64,000 bases of DNA from Basidiobolus meristosporus CBS 931.73 (GCA_002104905.1 MCFE01000378.1:20295-84294), one strand, 5' to 3'. Shown: positions 12,460 to 24,626, counted from the first letter of the stretch. Numbers and translations are program-made. The notes: a model not told the origin generated them from the sequence alone.

Positions 12460-12465
12460 AATAAA
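12460..12465 (+). promoter_or_regulatory. Candidate polyadenylation signal AATAAA
   Basis: AATAAA about 144 nt downstream of the CSC1-like stop codon, same strand. The remaining interval up to 12,878 holds nothing else I can recognise and presumably contains the promoter of the sphingomyelinase gene. Confidence 0.4.
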
Positions 12466-12878
12466 TGTATCATCTAATATATTCCCCCTGTCGACCAAAA
12501 CAACTTTGTCTAAGCCTCATCACCCTTCGCTTGATGACTAGCCTTGCATGTCGGAATCACCAAGAGCCACCAGTTCGCAACGGCAATAACTAGTCTCTGC
12601 TGACATCATTCCATGGGGTGTACTGGACAACTCCACTAAGTACCTGTTGAAGATGGCAACAAGACTATTCAGGTTGTTATGTGAATTAACCACCCACCAT
12701 ACGTGGTAACTACGGTTACCATATATGCATCACCGACTCTGTGATGCACCCATATAGCAATTAGGTTCCACACAGCGGTTTCAGTCGAATTGGTCTTGAA
12801 AAAGAAGAGCTTCCGATTCCTGAGTGCATCCAGGCATAGGGTTTTTAGTACTGCGTATTCATTTCTCCTTCGATTGTC

Positions 12879-14372
12879 ATGACTTCTGAGATATCGGTCT
12901 TCACTCTTAACTGCTGGTAATGTCCTTTTCGGAACAGGGCCTCAATTTCTACGCCCTAGGTCTTCTTCATGGTTGTGCTAAAGAAGGCCTTTTTTTAGGG
13001 GCCTCAAGTTCGTCTCGCAAAAACGGCGTCAGCGCCTGAATGCGATTGCGCAACATCTGGCGGAATCTGAGTACGACATAGTGGGTCTTCAGGAGGTATG
13101 GGTCTTCGAAGATTTCGAGATGATCCGTCGAGTCGTGTCGGAAGTTCTCCCCTACGCTCGCTTCTTCCACACTGGAGTGTTTGGAGCTGGGTTGGCGATC
13201 TTTTCGAAATTCCCCATCGTGAACGCATTTGCAAGACCATACTCCCTCAACGGAAACCCCCTCAAAATCCTCCAAGGGGACTGGTATGTCGCCAAGGCGG
13301 TTGCTTGTTGCCACCTTTCACATCCCACGGCCGGGGTAATCGAAGTGTACAACACTCACGTATGGCTTTTTCCCGCCACTTTCCACCCCACAGCCAAGGT
13401 ACTAACTAGGACGACTTTAGCTAATAGCGCAGTACAGCAGCGAAGATGAGAATGCCTATCATCGTGCTGCTCAAGGCTGGGAGCTGAGCAGATTGCTAAC
13501 CGAAGCGGCGAGAAATGGGAATCACATCATTGCCGTACGTATATCATCACCTTTAGTTGCTTTCCGGTCCACTCACGCCTTTCCCTTCGATGCAGCTGGG
13601 CGACTACAACAGTATCCCCGATAACCTGGTAATCAACATGTTGAAAAACTACGCCGGCTTGACCGACTCTTGGGATCAAATGTGCGGAGTCAAAACGCGT
13701 GGCACCTCTTACAACCCCAATCTGAGTGTGGAGGATATTGTGCGAATGAATGGGTTGACGTGCGATGTTCCATCCAACACATTCACCAAGCAAAAGCTCA
13801 AACAGCAAATGACGAATCAGATGCCTGGCGAACGCTTGGACTACATCTTTTATTCGCAGAGTCCCTACTTCCGATGCAAAGATTCCCAGGTTTGCCTCAC
13901 CGGACTGGCGCCTGGACTTCAGTGCTCATACTCGGATCACTTCGCCGTGGTTTCCCAGTTCGAGATATCCAACAAAGCCTCCGGTGTAGAAGTGGAGTGT
14001 CTCGACGCCCATGTGGAGCCCAATGAGGGGCCCGGAGATTCCGACAAAGAGGTGAATCTGATAGAGGCGCTGTTGCATCTGGTTTGGGCTGGATTAAACA
14101 ATTCCCACCAACGTCGCAACGGGTATTACTGGAGGTTTTGGATCTCTTTCACTGCGCTGATCGTTCTCTACTTGGTCACGGTCATCGCACAGCCCGTGTC
14201 CTGGGTGATAGCACTCTTGAACCTTCTGCTGCTGGCGCTAGCTTTGTATGCATTCACCTTCTTCCTGGTGTCGATCCTCTACGCCCGACAGGAAGATGGG
14301 GCCTTCCGTAGGATATTCGAAGACGTGGATACCGTGAAAAATGTCGCCAACTCTGTTCATATCTCCATGTAA
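12879..14372 (+). CDS. ISC1: Neutral sphingomyelinase / inositol phosphosphingolipid phospholipase C (ISC1 type)
   Basis: Four exons: 12879-12916, 12999-13359, 13421-13534, 13596-14372 (introns 82, 61 and 61 nt; the second carries a CTAAC branch site). The product is 429 residues. It is a Mg2+-dependent DNase I-fold phosphodiesterase: LTLNCWGL (Asn11), GLQEVW (metal ligand Glu45), NTHLIAQY (His133), LGDYNSIP (Asp174/Asn176) and YSDHFAVV (Asp285, catalytic base His286). The reading NTHLIAQY appears only when the intron acceptor is at 13420; reading through gives a non-family sequence, which decided this splice site. The C-terminus has two membrane helices (about residues 365-410), as in yeast ISC1 and animal nSMase2-like enzymes, placing it in the ER, mitochondrial outer or other internal membranes. 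It hydrolyses inositol phosphosphingolipids or sphingomyelin to ceramide. All catalytic positions are present, so it is likely active. It converges with the FSH-type gene (stop codons ~400 nt apart). Confidence 0.9.
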
Positions 14373-14449
14373 ACTCTGTCTTTTGACTATACCGTTACTC
14401 ACAAATACCGAAGCTTTGCTCTCAATACCTTCAGGGCTCGCAGCACATC

Positions 14450-14455
14450 AATAAA
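14450..14455 (+). promoter_or_regulatory. Candidate polyadenylation signal AATAAA
   Basis: AATAAA 78 nt after the sphingomyelinase stop. The rest of the 14,373-14,768 interval contains only a short (TA)n run at about 14,554-14,567 and is the spacer between two convergent genes. Confidence 0.45.
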
Positions 14456-14768
14456 ATGGATTTCTCCCACATCATAGTATAGATGCTGAGTGGGTCACGG
14501 GCTGCTTACACCCATGTCACGGCGGTGCACACCCCTCAACAACAGACCGCTGTGTATATATATATATGCACACGGATAAACGTTGAGCGCGGGGTAGTAT
14601 ATGAGAGCGAATGCTGGTGTCTCAGCCAACGACTGAGAATATCTGGCGGTTGATCAAGATGTTGATGTTTATTAGTGTTCTAGGTTCTATGGATTATCAA
14701 GCACCGTGATGAGGAGAGGACGTTCAGATTTCTTTCGTTGAATTCAGTGTTCTAGGTGATCGCGGTAT

Positions 14769-15701
14769 CTACTCGGATTTCTTAAACTTGGTCACGAACT
14801 CAAGGAAGGCCTTGCGACAATCAGCTTTTGTCGGCATGACATGGCTAGGGAGGCATGAGTTGCGTTAGATCAAGGTCCATGGGTGCCACACCACTTCATC
14901 CACTTACCCTCCGGAATGCTTGACAACTACGGGATCAACAAAGCAGGTGGCCAACTCATCGCTTCTTTCTGCAAACCAAGGGAACGATTAGAGCGGGCCC
15001 CACTGCGGGATGCTTGGGCGCCACTTACCTGGAGAAATGATTCCATCGGCTTCTCCGGAGACGATCATGCTTGGGACATCTATGATCTGATCGTAGTAAG
15101 CGTCGTGAGGAGCGTAGGGATACTTGAAACCAGCAAAGATCATGGCGAATTTGAATCTGGACTCTTCAGGGGATTCGTTCTTCGTCTGGCGAGCGCAAAG
15201 GAGAGATACCAGGCCAGCACCTTGGCTGAATCCAAGAAGTCCGTCAAAAGGCCCCTAGGGTCATCAACAAGGTTAGATCGGGTACGAATTGCCGCAGCAA
15301 CATGGCAAGATACATACATGGGTCTTCATATAATTCTCAACATATTCAATGGATTCATCAACTCCTTGGCAGTATTTCTTGGTTCCATCTTCAGCAGTGA
15401 TGGGGGTGAACCAACCATAAATCTTGGGCTGCTCTTTCTCGGACGAATCTTCCTCCTTCTCGGGGGAATCGAAGGGCTCCACTTCGAATGGGGCATCTAT
15501 ATATACTACATATGGAGTGTTAAGACCGGTACGAAAAGAAGCAGTCCGTTGGGTGGGCGCAACAGACGGTCAGATATCTCACTCACCAAGCTCAGCCAAA
15601 TCATTCTTAAAAACCTTTCTCAGGTACTTGGTTTTGTAGGCGAAAATCTCGGCGGATTGAGCGTAGCCCTGAAGACAAAGGATGCGAATGGGTGCTGACA
15701 T
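14769..15701 (-). CDS. FSH1-type alpha/beta serine hydrolase
   Basis: Five exons on the minus strand: 15701-15587, 15505-15318, 15254-15029, 14968-14908, 14844-14769; introns 81, 63, 60 and 63 nt. The product is 221 residues, near the usual size of the fungal FSH family (~220-270). It opens with IRILCLQGYAQSAEIF (oxyanion-hole strand), has the nucleophile elbow GFSQG (Ser111), the acid in VSGEADGII (Asp171) and the base in HSGGHVMPT (His198), a complete catalytic triad. The linker PEKEEDSSEKEQ near residue 50 is the variable lid region. The family includes yeast FSH1-3 and OVCA2 (esterases of uncertain natural substrate). Phases of all five exons agree and give one uninterrupted frame to the TAG. 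Substrate unknown. Confidence 0.88.
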
Positions 15702-16805
15702 GAGTACTAACGGAAGAAAGCAAGATGGCTCCTAATGCGCCGCTCGACAACAGAACTAATTTATGGTGGTAATGACCAAATCGGCAGCAAGATTAGCCAG
15801 TTTTTTTTATTTCGAATTCCATATTCGTTCACTGTTTAGGTAGCTACCGAATGATGTTGATTCCGCATTCACCAGCACTCTTCGATGAGGTGATTATTCA
15901 GATCGATTGGTTTCCGATTGCGATCAATGAATAACCAGGTATGGAAAGGCATGTGCTTCGGCACATCCATATCGATATATACCCTACAAACAGTCGATAA
16001 ATGGAAATCTGATGGACTTATTAGATTCCCTACCCCTATCCTTCTATACCAGGCTGGCGGTAATTCACATGTAGCGTAGTTGCGAGATTCAGACAACGGA
16101 TGAACGCATTTATATGCAGATTAATAATCAAACGGTTTGTCTCGGATCCGGCTGATTCTGGCGGTTTGGTAGGCGTACGTGGCAAGCAAGCGACATTCTT
16201 CATTCCATCCAATGTGGACCTCTCTATGTATCCTGTGTTGGTCTAGTGAGATCTATGCAGCAAGTGTGGTTAAATTTGTCATCAGACTTGGGCACGGCAC
16301 AGGGAGGGATTACAACAAATGCTGGGATTGCCAGCAGTGCGTCTCGGAGCGGGAGTCTCGACACTGCACCTTTATGCAATTAAATAAATGGCACGTAGTT
16401 AACCGAAGTTGGGTATCGAAGTCCAAGTCTGGCTGGTTTGTTTAAAAACCATCTTTTCCACATATATTGCATTACGTTTATTATTTGAATATGTCGGATG
16501 CTTTATTTGACCTTAGGTTGTCTATCCAGCTGAGTCTCCAGTTCGGTGTCTTTTTGTTCTGATGCTAGTTTATTGCCTGGTTATGGTCCTGGCATCATCA
16601 CCATTTTTTCAGATAATGGGTATCCAAGGCTCACCACAATTTGATTAGATATATTATTCCACAAGTATGTCAAGGTCTTTTTCTGAACTACCTTATCTGC
16701 TTTAAGCATGGCCAGTTGTCCTACTTCTTTAAGTTCCACACCATGACATCTGTCTGGTGTGCTTTCTATTGGTTTGGGCTTGTCTATGCCAGTTAAAAGC
16801 TGTTT
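15702..16805. other. Intergenic region, nothing recognised
   Basis: About 1.1 kb upstream of the FSH-type gene. Contains only short open frames (75 codons at 15,869-16,096 -, 88 codons at 16,179-16,445 +) without family patterns. A T-rich block lies at 15,801-15,811. No repeats were seen before the LTR that starts at 16,806. Confidence 0.4.
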
Positions 16806-17150
16806 TGTTGTAAATTCTGTAATTGCACCTAAATATTCCCCTAACTTAGTTACCTAGATCATTACCTACAAATCTTAAAATATTCTGAGTAAATCCTGAC
16901 AAGGAATTTGGTCAGAATTCTCTAACCAAAATATCAGGTACACAGAATATGAAACTCATCAAAGCTGTCCAAACATACCCAAACTTTGCTCACATGTTCT
17001 TGGGACCTTTTTAAGCATATTCTGCATATTTGAATGGCCAAGACCATATAGAAGAATAGATACTACTTTTACATTCAATAAATCATTAAGTGATAATCAC
17101 ATAATCTACTTGTCCTCCCAATCACTTCCAAAATCTCCAAAACTCTTACA
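16806..17150 (+). repeat. Solo LTR of copia family 1 (diverged)
   Basis: About 345 bp collinear with the LTRs at 32,974, 39,105, 43,285 and 49,475 (in plus orientation): begins TGTTGTAAAT, shares the blocks CACCTAAATATTC, GGAATTTGGTCAG, CAGGTACACAGAA, CTTTGCTCACATGTTCTTGGGACC, TACTTTTACATTCAATAAATC and ends CTCTTACA. The last bases (normally ACAACA) have changed and no primer-binding site or coding sequence follows, so I read it as a solo LTR left after LTR-LTR recombination. No clear 5-bp flanking duplication survives, fitting its divergence. It is the only transposon trace in the gene-rich half. Confidence 0.75.
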
Positions 17151-17793
17151 GTGGTACCCCATGAAAAATCTCAGTTGGAATTCATTGGATTTTCAGCTGG
17201 TATTCAGCTGGTGTTTCTGCTTCAAATTTTTAGTTGCGATTTTGGTGGAAGTAATGAGCAGCTGATTACCAAATTTGGTATGAATGTTAGTTGGCCTAGT
17301 CTCCCCCTGGCAAGGATGTCTGCTTGTCTGCTGTGAAGCTAGTACCTGAGATATTGAGAGTTGTCACTTTTGGGAAAGTTGGAATTCAGCTGATATTATG
17401 ATGGTATTCTGCTGGCCTTGTCTTAATTTTTTTTATTAGGGAGTATTTAAGCTATAAGCCATGAATATACCCCCTATGGTATAGCATAGCAATTAGGTCA
17501 TATTGGGTTATATTCTGGGAAACATCAAAACACTGGTGTTGCATGAGCCATCTTTTGAACCTTCGTAGTGTTCCCTATGACTATGTTTAGGTCTATAGTG
17601 TGAGTAGAACTAATGTCATACTCCTGCGAGACAAGGCAAGCAAAAAATCATTCTATTAATGCAATGCTTGAAAGTCTTACGTGTGTGCATTCAAAGAGAA
17701 TATTGAACTAAATTTATTGAGCCTTCAGACATGAAATACACATCCGCGAATTATTGAACAAACTCTATCCTGAGTAGCCCACAGGTCTTCTAC
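17151..17793. other. Intergenic region downstream of calcineurin B
   Basis: No gene recognised. A few local repeats of CAGCTGGTATTCAGCTG type occur near 17,195-17,215. The last ~100 bases should be the 3' UTR of the calcineurin B gene. Confidence 0.35.
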
Positions 17794-18464
17794 TTAGAAT
17801 TGATCAACAGTCATTTGCTTAGCAATATCAGTAATCTCTACAAATCTACGGAATTCTTCGAAGCTGATTTTACCATCGCCATCTTGGTCAGCTTCCATGA
17901 TGGTTTTGTCGACAATTTGCTGCAACTGGTTATCCTTCAAGTTATTGCCAACCATCATTTTCAGCACCAAATAAAGCTCTCCGTTGGAAATGTACCCGTC
18001 ACGATCCATGTCGTAAACCTTAAACGCATCTACAACAAAAGGAAGAGGAGTCTCGTTACATAAGGCACTCAGTGATGCTAAAACATACGCAGACTTACAC
18101 CCAAGTTTCTCGGATTTATTCCCTTTGGCGCTGAACACGCTAAGGCCGTTAATGAATTCTTCAAAGTCAACATCACCACCACCATCTTCATCAAAGATGG
18201 CGATCATACGATGGGCGAGTGGGTTATTGGCTATCTGAGGAATAGCCAAAAACTCATCTTTGTCAATCGAGCCGCTACCATCCTTGTCTAACTTTTGAAA
18301 ACGTTTGTATAATCGTTGGATCTCCTCGGCGGTAACTAGAACGAAGCAATATATGGGTTATAAACAATTATCAGGAAGATTGAGAAAGGCTGGTATAGTC
18401 TTGTTGACTTACAATTCGAGGAATTTACCATGCTATCTAGTTGAGCTGATTGAGCGTTACCCAT
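17794..18464 (-). CDS. CNB1: Calcineurin regulatory subunit B
   Basis: Three exons: 18464-18413, 18335-18099, 18029-17794 (introns 77 and 69 nt), giving 174 residues, the normal size for this subunit. N-terminus MGNAQS is an N-myristoylation signal as in all calcineurin B proteins. Four EF-hand loops are visible: [36 protein letters not shown] and [12 protein letters not shown], each with the calcium-coordinating D/N/G/E spacing. The protein binds the catalytic A subunit and with calmodulin makes the phosphatase calcium-responsive, controlling stress response and morphogenesis in fungi. The second splice junction (GGGT|gtaagt...ttgtag|AT) restores EKLGYAFKVYD, matching the family. All loops look intact. 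Confidence 0.96.
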
Positions 18465-18764
18465 AGTTTGAAGTCGGAGAGAGCTTACCCTTACGATTGA
18501 AACTGAATCCTAGGGAACTATTTATCTCAGTGATCATATGGTCAAGCATCAAACCCTGTTTACCTATAGGTAGCATTAATTTGTTCCTCAGCGCAACCAT
18601 AATAATCATACCCCAACCTTAAATAAACTGGGAATTTATTGCTTAATAGTTGATTAAAATAAACAAGGCTCAATCTATTATGTCATTCCGTTCTTTGCTA
18701 ATCATGTTCACGATGCTTCGCTTTGGTCGTGATAACTTATTAGCGTATTCGTCACATGAATTAA

Positions 18765-20873
18765 TCACCCATTTCTACTGGTCAAAAGTGGGTCATTTTC
18801 GTTGACAGAGATAGTGCCATCCCTCAGGTAGTTGCTATTGTTAGACTCCACCTTAGAAAGAATATAATTGTAGTTGACCATCATGCCTAGTGACTGAGCG
18901 ATTCCTTTCTCTACAAAGAAAAAACTGGTGAATTGAAATCAGATAACCTGGTTTATTTAGATCACATACCTGAGACGTCAGCTAGCCAATTAATCCTGTG
19001 CACACAAGCTCCATTGCGAATATGGAAGTTGGCTAGAAATCAAGTTAACTCTGTGCAGCAGTCAAATGAATAGCAGCATGTGGAGAATAATTACCAACTG
19101 GGTCATACGCTAGATAGCCTCGCTTTTGGCTCAGCAAATACCTGAAGACAAAGTTAGTACACAGCGAATCCAAAGACACCACTGTGTGGAGCCGACCTTG
19201 AGCATAGACGCATCAAGGGTTGCTTTACCAGCCCGGAAAGGTTAGGATCCTTGAACCAGTTGGTAGTTTGAATAATGTCCTATACAAAGAGGGCGTCTAT
19301 TGAGCGCCATAGAATCTCTGCAAATGATACAACCTGAACCTTCATACTTGCAATATTTGGATAGGCTGTTTGGTGCCTAGAGCCGACAAGAGCTTTGCTT
19401 CCTCTGGAGTAATGAGGTCGGATACTTGTTGCGAGAACTGGCTGTTAAGCCATTGGCGGAATCTGGGGATAGGAGACAGAGTGCAGAAAGTATGAATGAA
19501 AGGGAATTCCTTTTGAAGGGCTTCAACTACACTTTTGATCAGAGAATTCCCTAGCTCAATGCCAGACAAGCCACGCTGTGAGGTAATCGAGTAAAAGATG
19601 GCCGAGCGAATGGTTTCAGAAGGGTTTACATGGCTGGGTGAGGGGTCGTTCAAGATTTTCTGAAGTATTGTGTGAATATTTGAAAGCCTTGTAGATCCGG
19701 GCGTTATCTTACTTGGATATTGTCTGAGATATCTGTCACAAGAGCTACTTGAACAAAGGCCAACGGATCATTTGGCATTCCTCGGTGAAAGAACCCGAAG
19801 CATCTTCTCCCACGACCAACACGCCTACCAATCATACAGTAAGCATCATGGATGTGCTACATACCTCACAGCTTACCTTTTCAAGTCAGTCCAATCCTGG
19901 AATCCATGGACTGCCTCGTATTGAGTCATCTTCATCGAGAGTTAGTATGGCTGGGTTCAACAAAATAGCCATGTCCACAGCACCTTTTCTAGTGTTATAG
20001 CAGGAGAACTCCAGGTTATCCTTTGAAGCTCCAGGAATCCTAGCAACCAGGATTGAAGTTTCTCCATTAATGCATCAGACATTGAGGCAACGCTAGCACT
20101 CGACTTGTCCTGGGCCAAGACCTCCTATATCCACGACTGAGTAAAGTTCCAAAACCATCATTGGGTTTGCATTACCAGCAAGTCGCTCCTCATATCTATT
20201 AGGAATCTCAATCCATTGGCAAGTCGGTAGACTTGATCAAAAAATCGGTTGTAGAGCGGGGTCGACGTCTGATTTAGAATCTGTTGGGTCCGTAGTAATG
20301 CCCTATCTGTATTGCCCTATACCAGTGTTCGGTCAGTAAAGGCAGGGTGTTCTATTTCTAATCAAGTCTTACTAACTGCACGGTCTGACGCAATATTCAT
20401 GTATTGCCCAGCGGCGCTTAGAATCTCATCCTGAGGTGCTCCTAATAATAGACATTTCAATTATCACCTGCCCTTTCGGATAGCCAAAGACGGATAGTAC
20501 CAAGCTCTCTGCTCATACGTTTCAGAAACTTGAACTTCTCTGCCTAGAATGCGGAATGGAGTTAGGTGCTTGGCTGGATCGAATACTGCTTTGGGGTGAC
20601 CTTGTTTAGGGATTCATATACTATCCAGCACTCATTTGTCATACTTGATGGAGCTAGACTTCTAGGGTTTTGCTTGAAGTGCGAGCGTAGCTGGTTAAGG
20701 ATATGTTGAGCCCGCATCTGTCCATCCGACTCTCCTAAAGTGAACCCAGGGTATTGGCATTGTGTTGTATAACACTCATTCAACTATCCAGTATCAGGCA
20801 TACCCTGTTCGACCACCTTGCCCTGATGTTGATTACCAAAATCGAGAGGTGCCTTTGCATATGTACGGCCCAT
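18765..20873 (-). CDS. MLYCD: Malonyl-CoA decarboxylase
   Basis: Thirteen exons (high to low): 20873-20804, 20734-20601, 20543-20501, 20441-20377, 20316-20176, 20124-19984, 19929-19877, 19824-19713, 19659-19348, 19279-19197, 19141-19095, 19032-18970, 18910-18765. Introns are 51-69 nt and all phases agree, giving 469 residues (animal enzyme ~490). The N-terminal half is the helical oligomerisation domain (YNRFFDQVYRLANGLRFLIDMRSDLL). The C-terminal GNAT-like catalytic domain has AIFYSITSQRGLSGIELGN, the catalytic Ser in TLSPIPRF (Ser315) and the catalytic His in VANFHIRNGA (His404), then INWLADVSEKGIAQS. The reaction is malonyl-CoA to acetyl-CoA + CO2, relieving malonyl-CoA inhibition and supporting fatty acid oxidation or malonate use. 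No C-terminal SKL-type peroxisomal signal (ends TSRNG) and no clear mitochondrial presequence are seen. One donor (exon 4, GTTAGT) and one (exon 2, GTCACC) are weak; the first exon is the least certain. Confidence 0.9.
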
Positions 20874-22199
20874 TGCAATGTTATCAAAATGGGCTGATAG
20901 AGAATACCGACCAGTTAGTGCATGCTGTAAAATGATCTACAAAAACAGAAGATTACCTTGATAGCGAGTGATATTAGGAGTTAAATGAATGGATTGAAAT
21001 GAGAGGCCGAGATTTGTGAAAGGTACACGAAGCTGATATATAAATGTTTATATGTGAATGTGAATGGTAGATTGATATTGACTTGGATTGTGGATTATGA
21101 TGAAACAAGTGAGATCATAGCCTGACTGTGGGAAAATTTTGTAATTCGTAAACAATGAAATATTGATCTGGTTTAGCATGTACAATGTAACTACCAGCAG
21201 TTCAAATGCGAGACACCACATGGATGCTGCCCAGAGGGCTCCCACACTAGGGTGTGCTGCTATCCCTCCAAATCATCCTCGGCAGTAACTGCGAAATACT
21301 CGGGTGTGGGGAGTCGGCCTGCCGATTCTCCCATGGGCTTAGTCATCAGCAAATCCTGGGGTATGGTAATATTCCTCTTTCGACTTCACCCAGCGCAAAG
21401 ATACAAACTGCCCCTTGCCGTGAAGTACTAGCTGTATGAATGCCATACTCTGTGATAGCACACCCTATGCCTATTTTCAACGTATCGTTCTTTTGGAACA
21501 TCGTGGATTCCGCTGTGCAAGGGGAGTTGTAAACAAAACTATATATGGTGGTCCCCCTTATTTATCCAGTTACTGATAATCCAACATCAACCCTTATCTC
21601 AATCACTGATGGCCGGCTATTTGAAATCTAATTGATAATTAAGCTTGCTTAATACTTACCTGGTGATTCCTATTGAAGTGTGGAAGCCCATTGGATTGAT
21701 TAGCTAGCGTATACTCATGGTGACTCAACCTCAAACAAACAAGGAAATTTTATTGTAGGGCAAATGGCATTGTGCTTGGAGAGGACAGTGCATGGAACAG
21801 TCGGAACCGACATCTGAAGGGGAGACGATTTATATAGAAGATCAATGATAAGGCTAACGAGTTTAAATTGGTTAGACCTGGGTTGCCAGATCTGTCTCGG
21901 ACTTGGATATATCCAAGGCACAGCTACGACCACAATATATGCAGGTCGCTACTACTGTCCATCTCATTTGGAAATGGTTTAAAGGAGACAACCAAAGTAA
22001 CACCAATGACAAATTTATGACTGGTCACATTGGCTCTGCAGACCCCGCAATGGTACACTATAGCTTCTATGGTGTTGTGATTGGCAGGAAGGTTGATATA
22101 CGATTTTTATCAATTCTACCTTGGTGACAAATGAAGATCAAGCAAACAAAATTGGTCTCGTTCTGATACACGTAGCAGTCGGCATGTACTAAGCTAACC
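20874..22199. other. Intergenic region, nothing recognised
   Basis: About 1.3 kb upstream of the malonyl-CoA decarboxylase start and downstream of the MFS gene end. A TATATAAA-like run lies at about 21,036-21,043, ~165 nt upstream of the decarboxylase ATG (minus-strand direction). Short frames at 21,254-21,439, 21,715-21,933 and 21,903-22,127 have no recognisable family. Confidence 0.35.
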
Positions 22200-23641
22200 C
22201 TACGTACGTGCCCAGAGCTTTCGGTTCCGGACCAGGCGCAGAATTAAAAATATAGATCCTCCGATGAGCATAGCAATGCCAGCGTAGAGCATGACAGGGA
22301 CATACGTGTTTCGTGGACGACTATGATCCACGATCACTCCGCCAACTGGGATTCCAATTAGATAGCCAAAGCCAGTAGAGGCATAAACCAGCCCAATTGT
22401 GGTGGCGATCTTCTCAATGCCTATGGTGAAGGTATCGTAAGTGCCGGGTTGGTTAGGTGCTACTCTTGGCCGTGGTCCTACTTACCGAAAAGCTCTGCTG
22501 AGACCACCGGAAGCATGCTGATGTATCCTCCTCCGAAGAAGCCATAGAGAATGGCAAATGCGAAAACTGAGGAGAATGTGGTGGCGAATGGCCAAAACAC
22601 CAATATAATAAGGGAATCGAGCAAAACACAGAAGGAAATGGCGTTGATGCGACCGACTTTATCCGCGACTAATCCAAGAACCACTCTGCCTACTGCCGAC
22701 GCTCCATTAATGAACCCAGTAATCAGTGCCCCTTGGCTTGCGGTCATGCCTTTGAAAACTGCATAATCTAGATATCCGAGGCTTGATAAGTTCCTGAGGA
22801 ACACACGCTACAAAATTGCTACTTACTAGATACATGGAAGAATGGGATCATGTAGCCAATGCTCAAAACAAGTGCTCCGCTGAATAGCAGCTGGAAGTAG
22901 CGCTGCTTGAATAGACTTAGATCGATTAGGACTCCACGTGGAGGCAGTTGCAGTCTAGTCTTTAGGAGTGCAGAAGCAATGGCCAAAATAACAAACGCGC
23001 ACATGCCAATGATCCGAAGTGTCCATTGATATCCAACCACATCTATAAGTTTCCTTGTGATAGGGCTGAGGGATAAACCACCAACGCCCGCGCCGGCGAC
23101 TGCAATGCCTGTGGCAAGACCCCGGTATTTTACAAACCATTGAGATGGAAGGCTCACGGCCGGGCAGAAGCACAATGAAGCACCGATTCCATACATCAAC
23201 CCTTGTGTTAAATAAAGGTGCCAAGGCTGGGTAGGTAATATTCAAGTCAGTAGGTAGTAGTTTTTGATGAAAAAACGCATATTCTACCTGAGTGGCGAAG
23301 GAAGCTGCGATAAGTCCTCCCCCTACAAAGAAGCACCCAACAAAAGAGATCACTCTGTAGCCGTATCTATCTGCGAGGTGGCCCGTAAAGATGCCAAATA
23401 TGGTCATGAACGAGGTAGCGAAAGTGCCAACAAGCGAAAGAGTCGACATTTTGACTTTATGTTGAAAGAGGTCGTTGTAGTAAAAGGTTTGATACACACC
23501 GAAGGTATAGGAGATCCCCAGGGTTACGAAGTGAATCAAAAAGCTGCTTAGAACTACAAACCATCCATAACCACCATCTGGCAAAGGAACCTCCTCATTT
23601 TTGAGAGTGAAGTCCTTCTTCTCTTCCGAAGGCTTGGGCAT
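22200..23641 (-). CDS. MFS transporter, monocarboxylate-porter type
   Basis: Four exons: 23641-23288, 23226-22827, 22767-22486, 22420-22200 (introns 61, 59 and 65 nt), 418 residues. Short cytoplasmic N-terminus ending PDGGYGWFVVL, the signature opening of the SLC16/monocarboxylate-porter subgroup in helix 1. The helix 2-3 loop has GHLADRYGYR (MFS motif A). Helix 5 region GIAVAGAGVGG, the second-half repeat GLVADKVGRINA, and ~12 hydrophobic segments complete the fold; the C-terminal tail is short. The splice at exon 2-3 restores IPFFHVSNYAVFKG; a nearer AG would create a frameshift. Fungal homologues carry riboflavin, monocarboxylates or unknown small acids, so the substrate cannot be assigned. 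Divergent from the LRR gene, with ~1 kb shared upstream DNA. Confidence 0.88.
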
Positions 23642-24626
23642 AATCTAATGGCCACACGTGAGGTGCGTATGGATTCGTTCAAGCGGCGGGTCACTTTCAA
23701 GGTACCATCAAGGCCGAATATATAGTAGTTGACTCGGTCCAGCTAGCCTAACCGAAAAAAAGGCCTCGGTGATTCAGAAATTTTAAAGTTACACAATCTA
23801 GGAAGATTTCGATTTTTCCTCTGAACAAGGCCAATTGCAAGTTCTGCAATGGTGAAGCTTAATCAAAATTGGTCGGCCAATCGTCGCTCTCGCGCATTTA
23901 TCTTATCACCCACGGTTAATCTCTTTGAATGGGCCTTGGCCCTATACGCGGAAGGGGTGACCATTCAGTACATATATATACGTGCTACATCCCTAACTCA
24001 ACTACCCTTTTATCAGAGATTATCCTGGCCACCCATATATTTGTATGTTTGTTTGCAGACACTGAGCCACGCTACGGGCACTTCCGAAGAGTGGGCCTAG
24101 AGTGCGACCCTTCAGGCAAATGGTATCGGTAGATGAATGATCATCTGATTCTGGTAAGAGTTGCTCTTTCGGTGATGGTCCCAAGTGGTGGCGGATCATG
24201 GTCTCAATTAGGATGCCTTAGGTTCCCTAACTTAACTACCTGGATTGATCTAAATCTTCCTATTAAGCCAAGCAAGTTTGCTTATGCAGCTGACACATTC
24301 TACTTGAAATGGTCGGGTAATAGATCGCTCATAAAATAATGTGACTTTGCTGTGACTTTGATAGAGCCCACCTGAATCTACTCCATGATGCAGGAGTCAA
24401 AGCAATGTCTGGTACATGCTATTTAAATAGCTTGGTATGTAGGAGACTGGTTTGTACTTCACTCAAAATTAAAAGCGAGTCAGTCTTCCGGTGTCCAAGC
24501 AGAGAAACCGTATTCTTCTACACCGCCAGTTGCTAAGTTAAAGGTGCAATTCGACAAAGAGTAATATCGTGGAGGGAGAGTCACATACGGGAGAGCCTTT
24601 AAAAACGCGTGGTTGGATCTCATGTC
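23642..24626. other. Divergent promoter region between MFS carrier and LRR gene
   Basis: About 985 bases between the two start codons. Contains short open frames (23,849-24,339) with no recognisable product and AT-rich boxes (e.g. CATATATATACG near 23,971). Nothing else recognised. Confidence 0.35.

Noticed and set aside
13360-13434. Reading through 13,360-13,397 as coding (WLFPATFHPTAK) in the sphingomyelinase
   Set aside because: The frame destroys the conserved NTHLIAQY block; the intron 13,360-13,420 with a CTAAC branch site restores it.
15273-15482. Independent 69-residue protein ending CILPCCCGNSYPI
   Set aside because: It is exon 2 of the FSH-type gene read through its donor site into the intron.
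20442-20467. A 26-nt intron (GTGATA...TTATTAG) in the malonyl-CoA decarboxylase gene
   Set aside because: A 59-nt intron starting at the GT at 20,500 uses the same acceptor, keeps frame and gives FLKRMSRELGAPQDEIL, which fits the family better; 26 nt is far below the other introns.
23264-23551. 95-codon plus-strand ORF
   Set aside because: Lies antisense to exon 1 and the first intron of the MFS gene; shadow frame.
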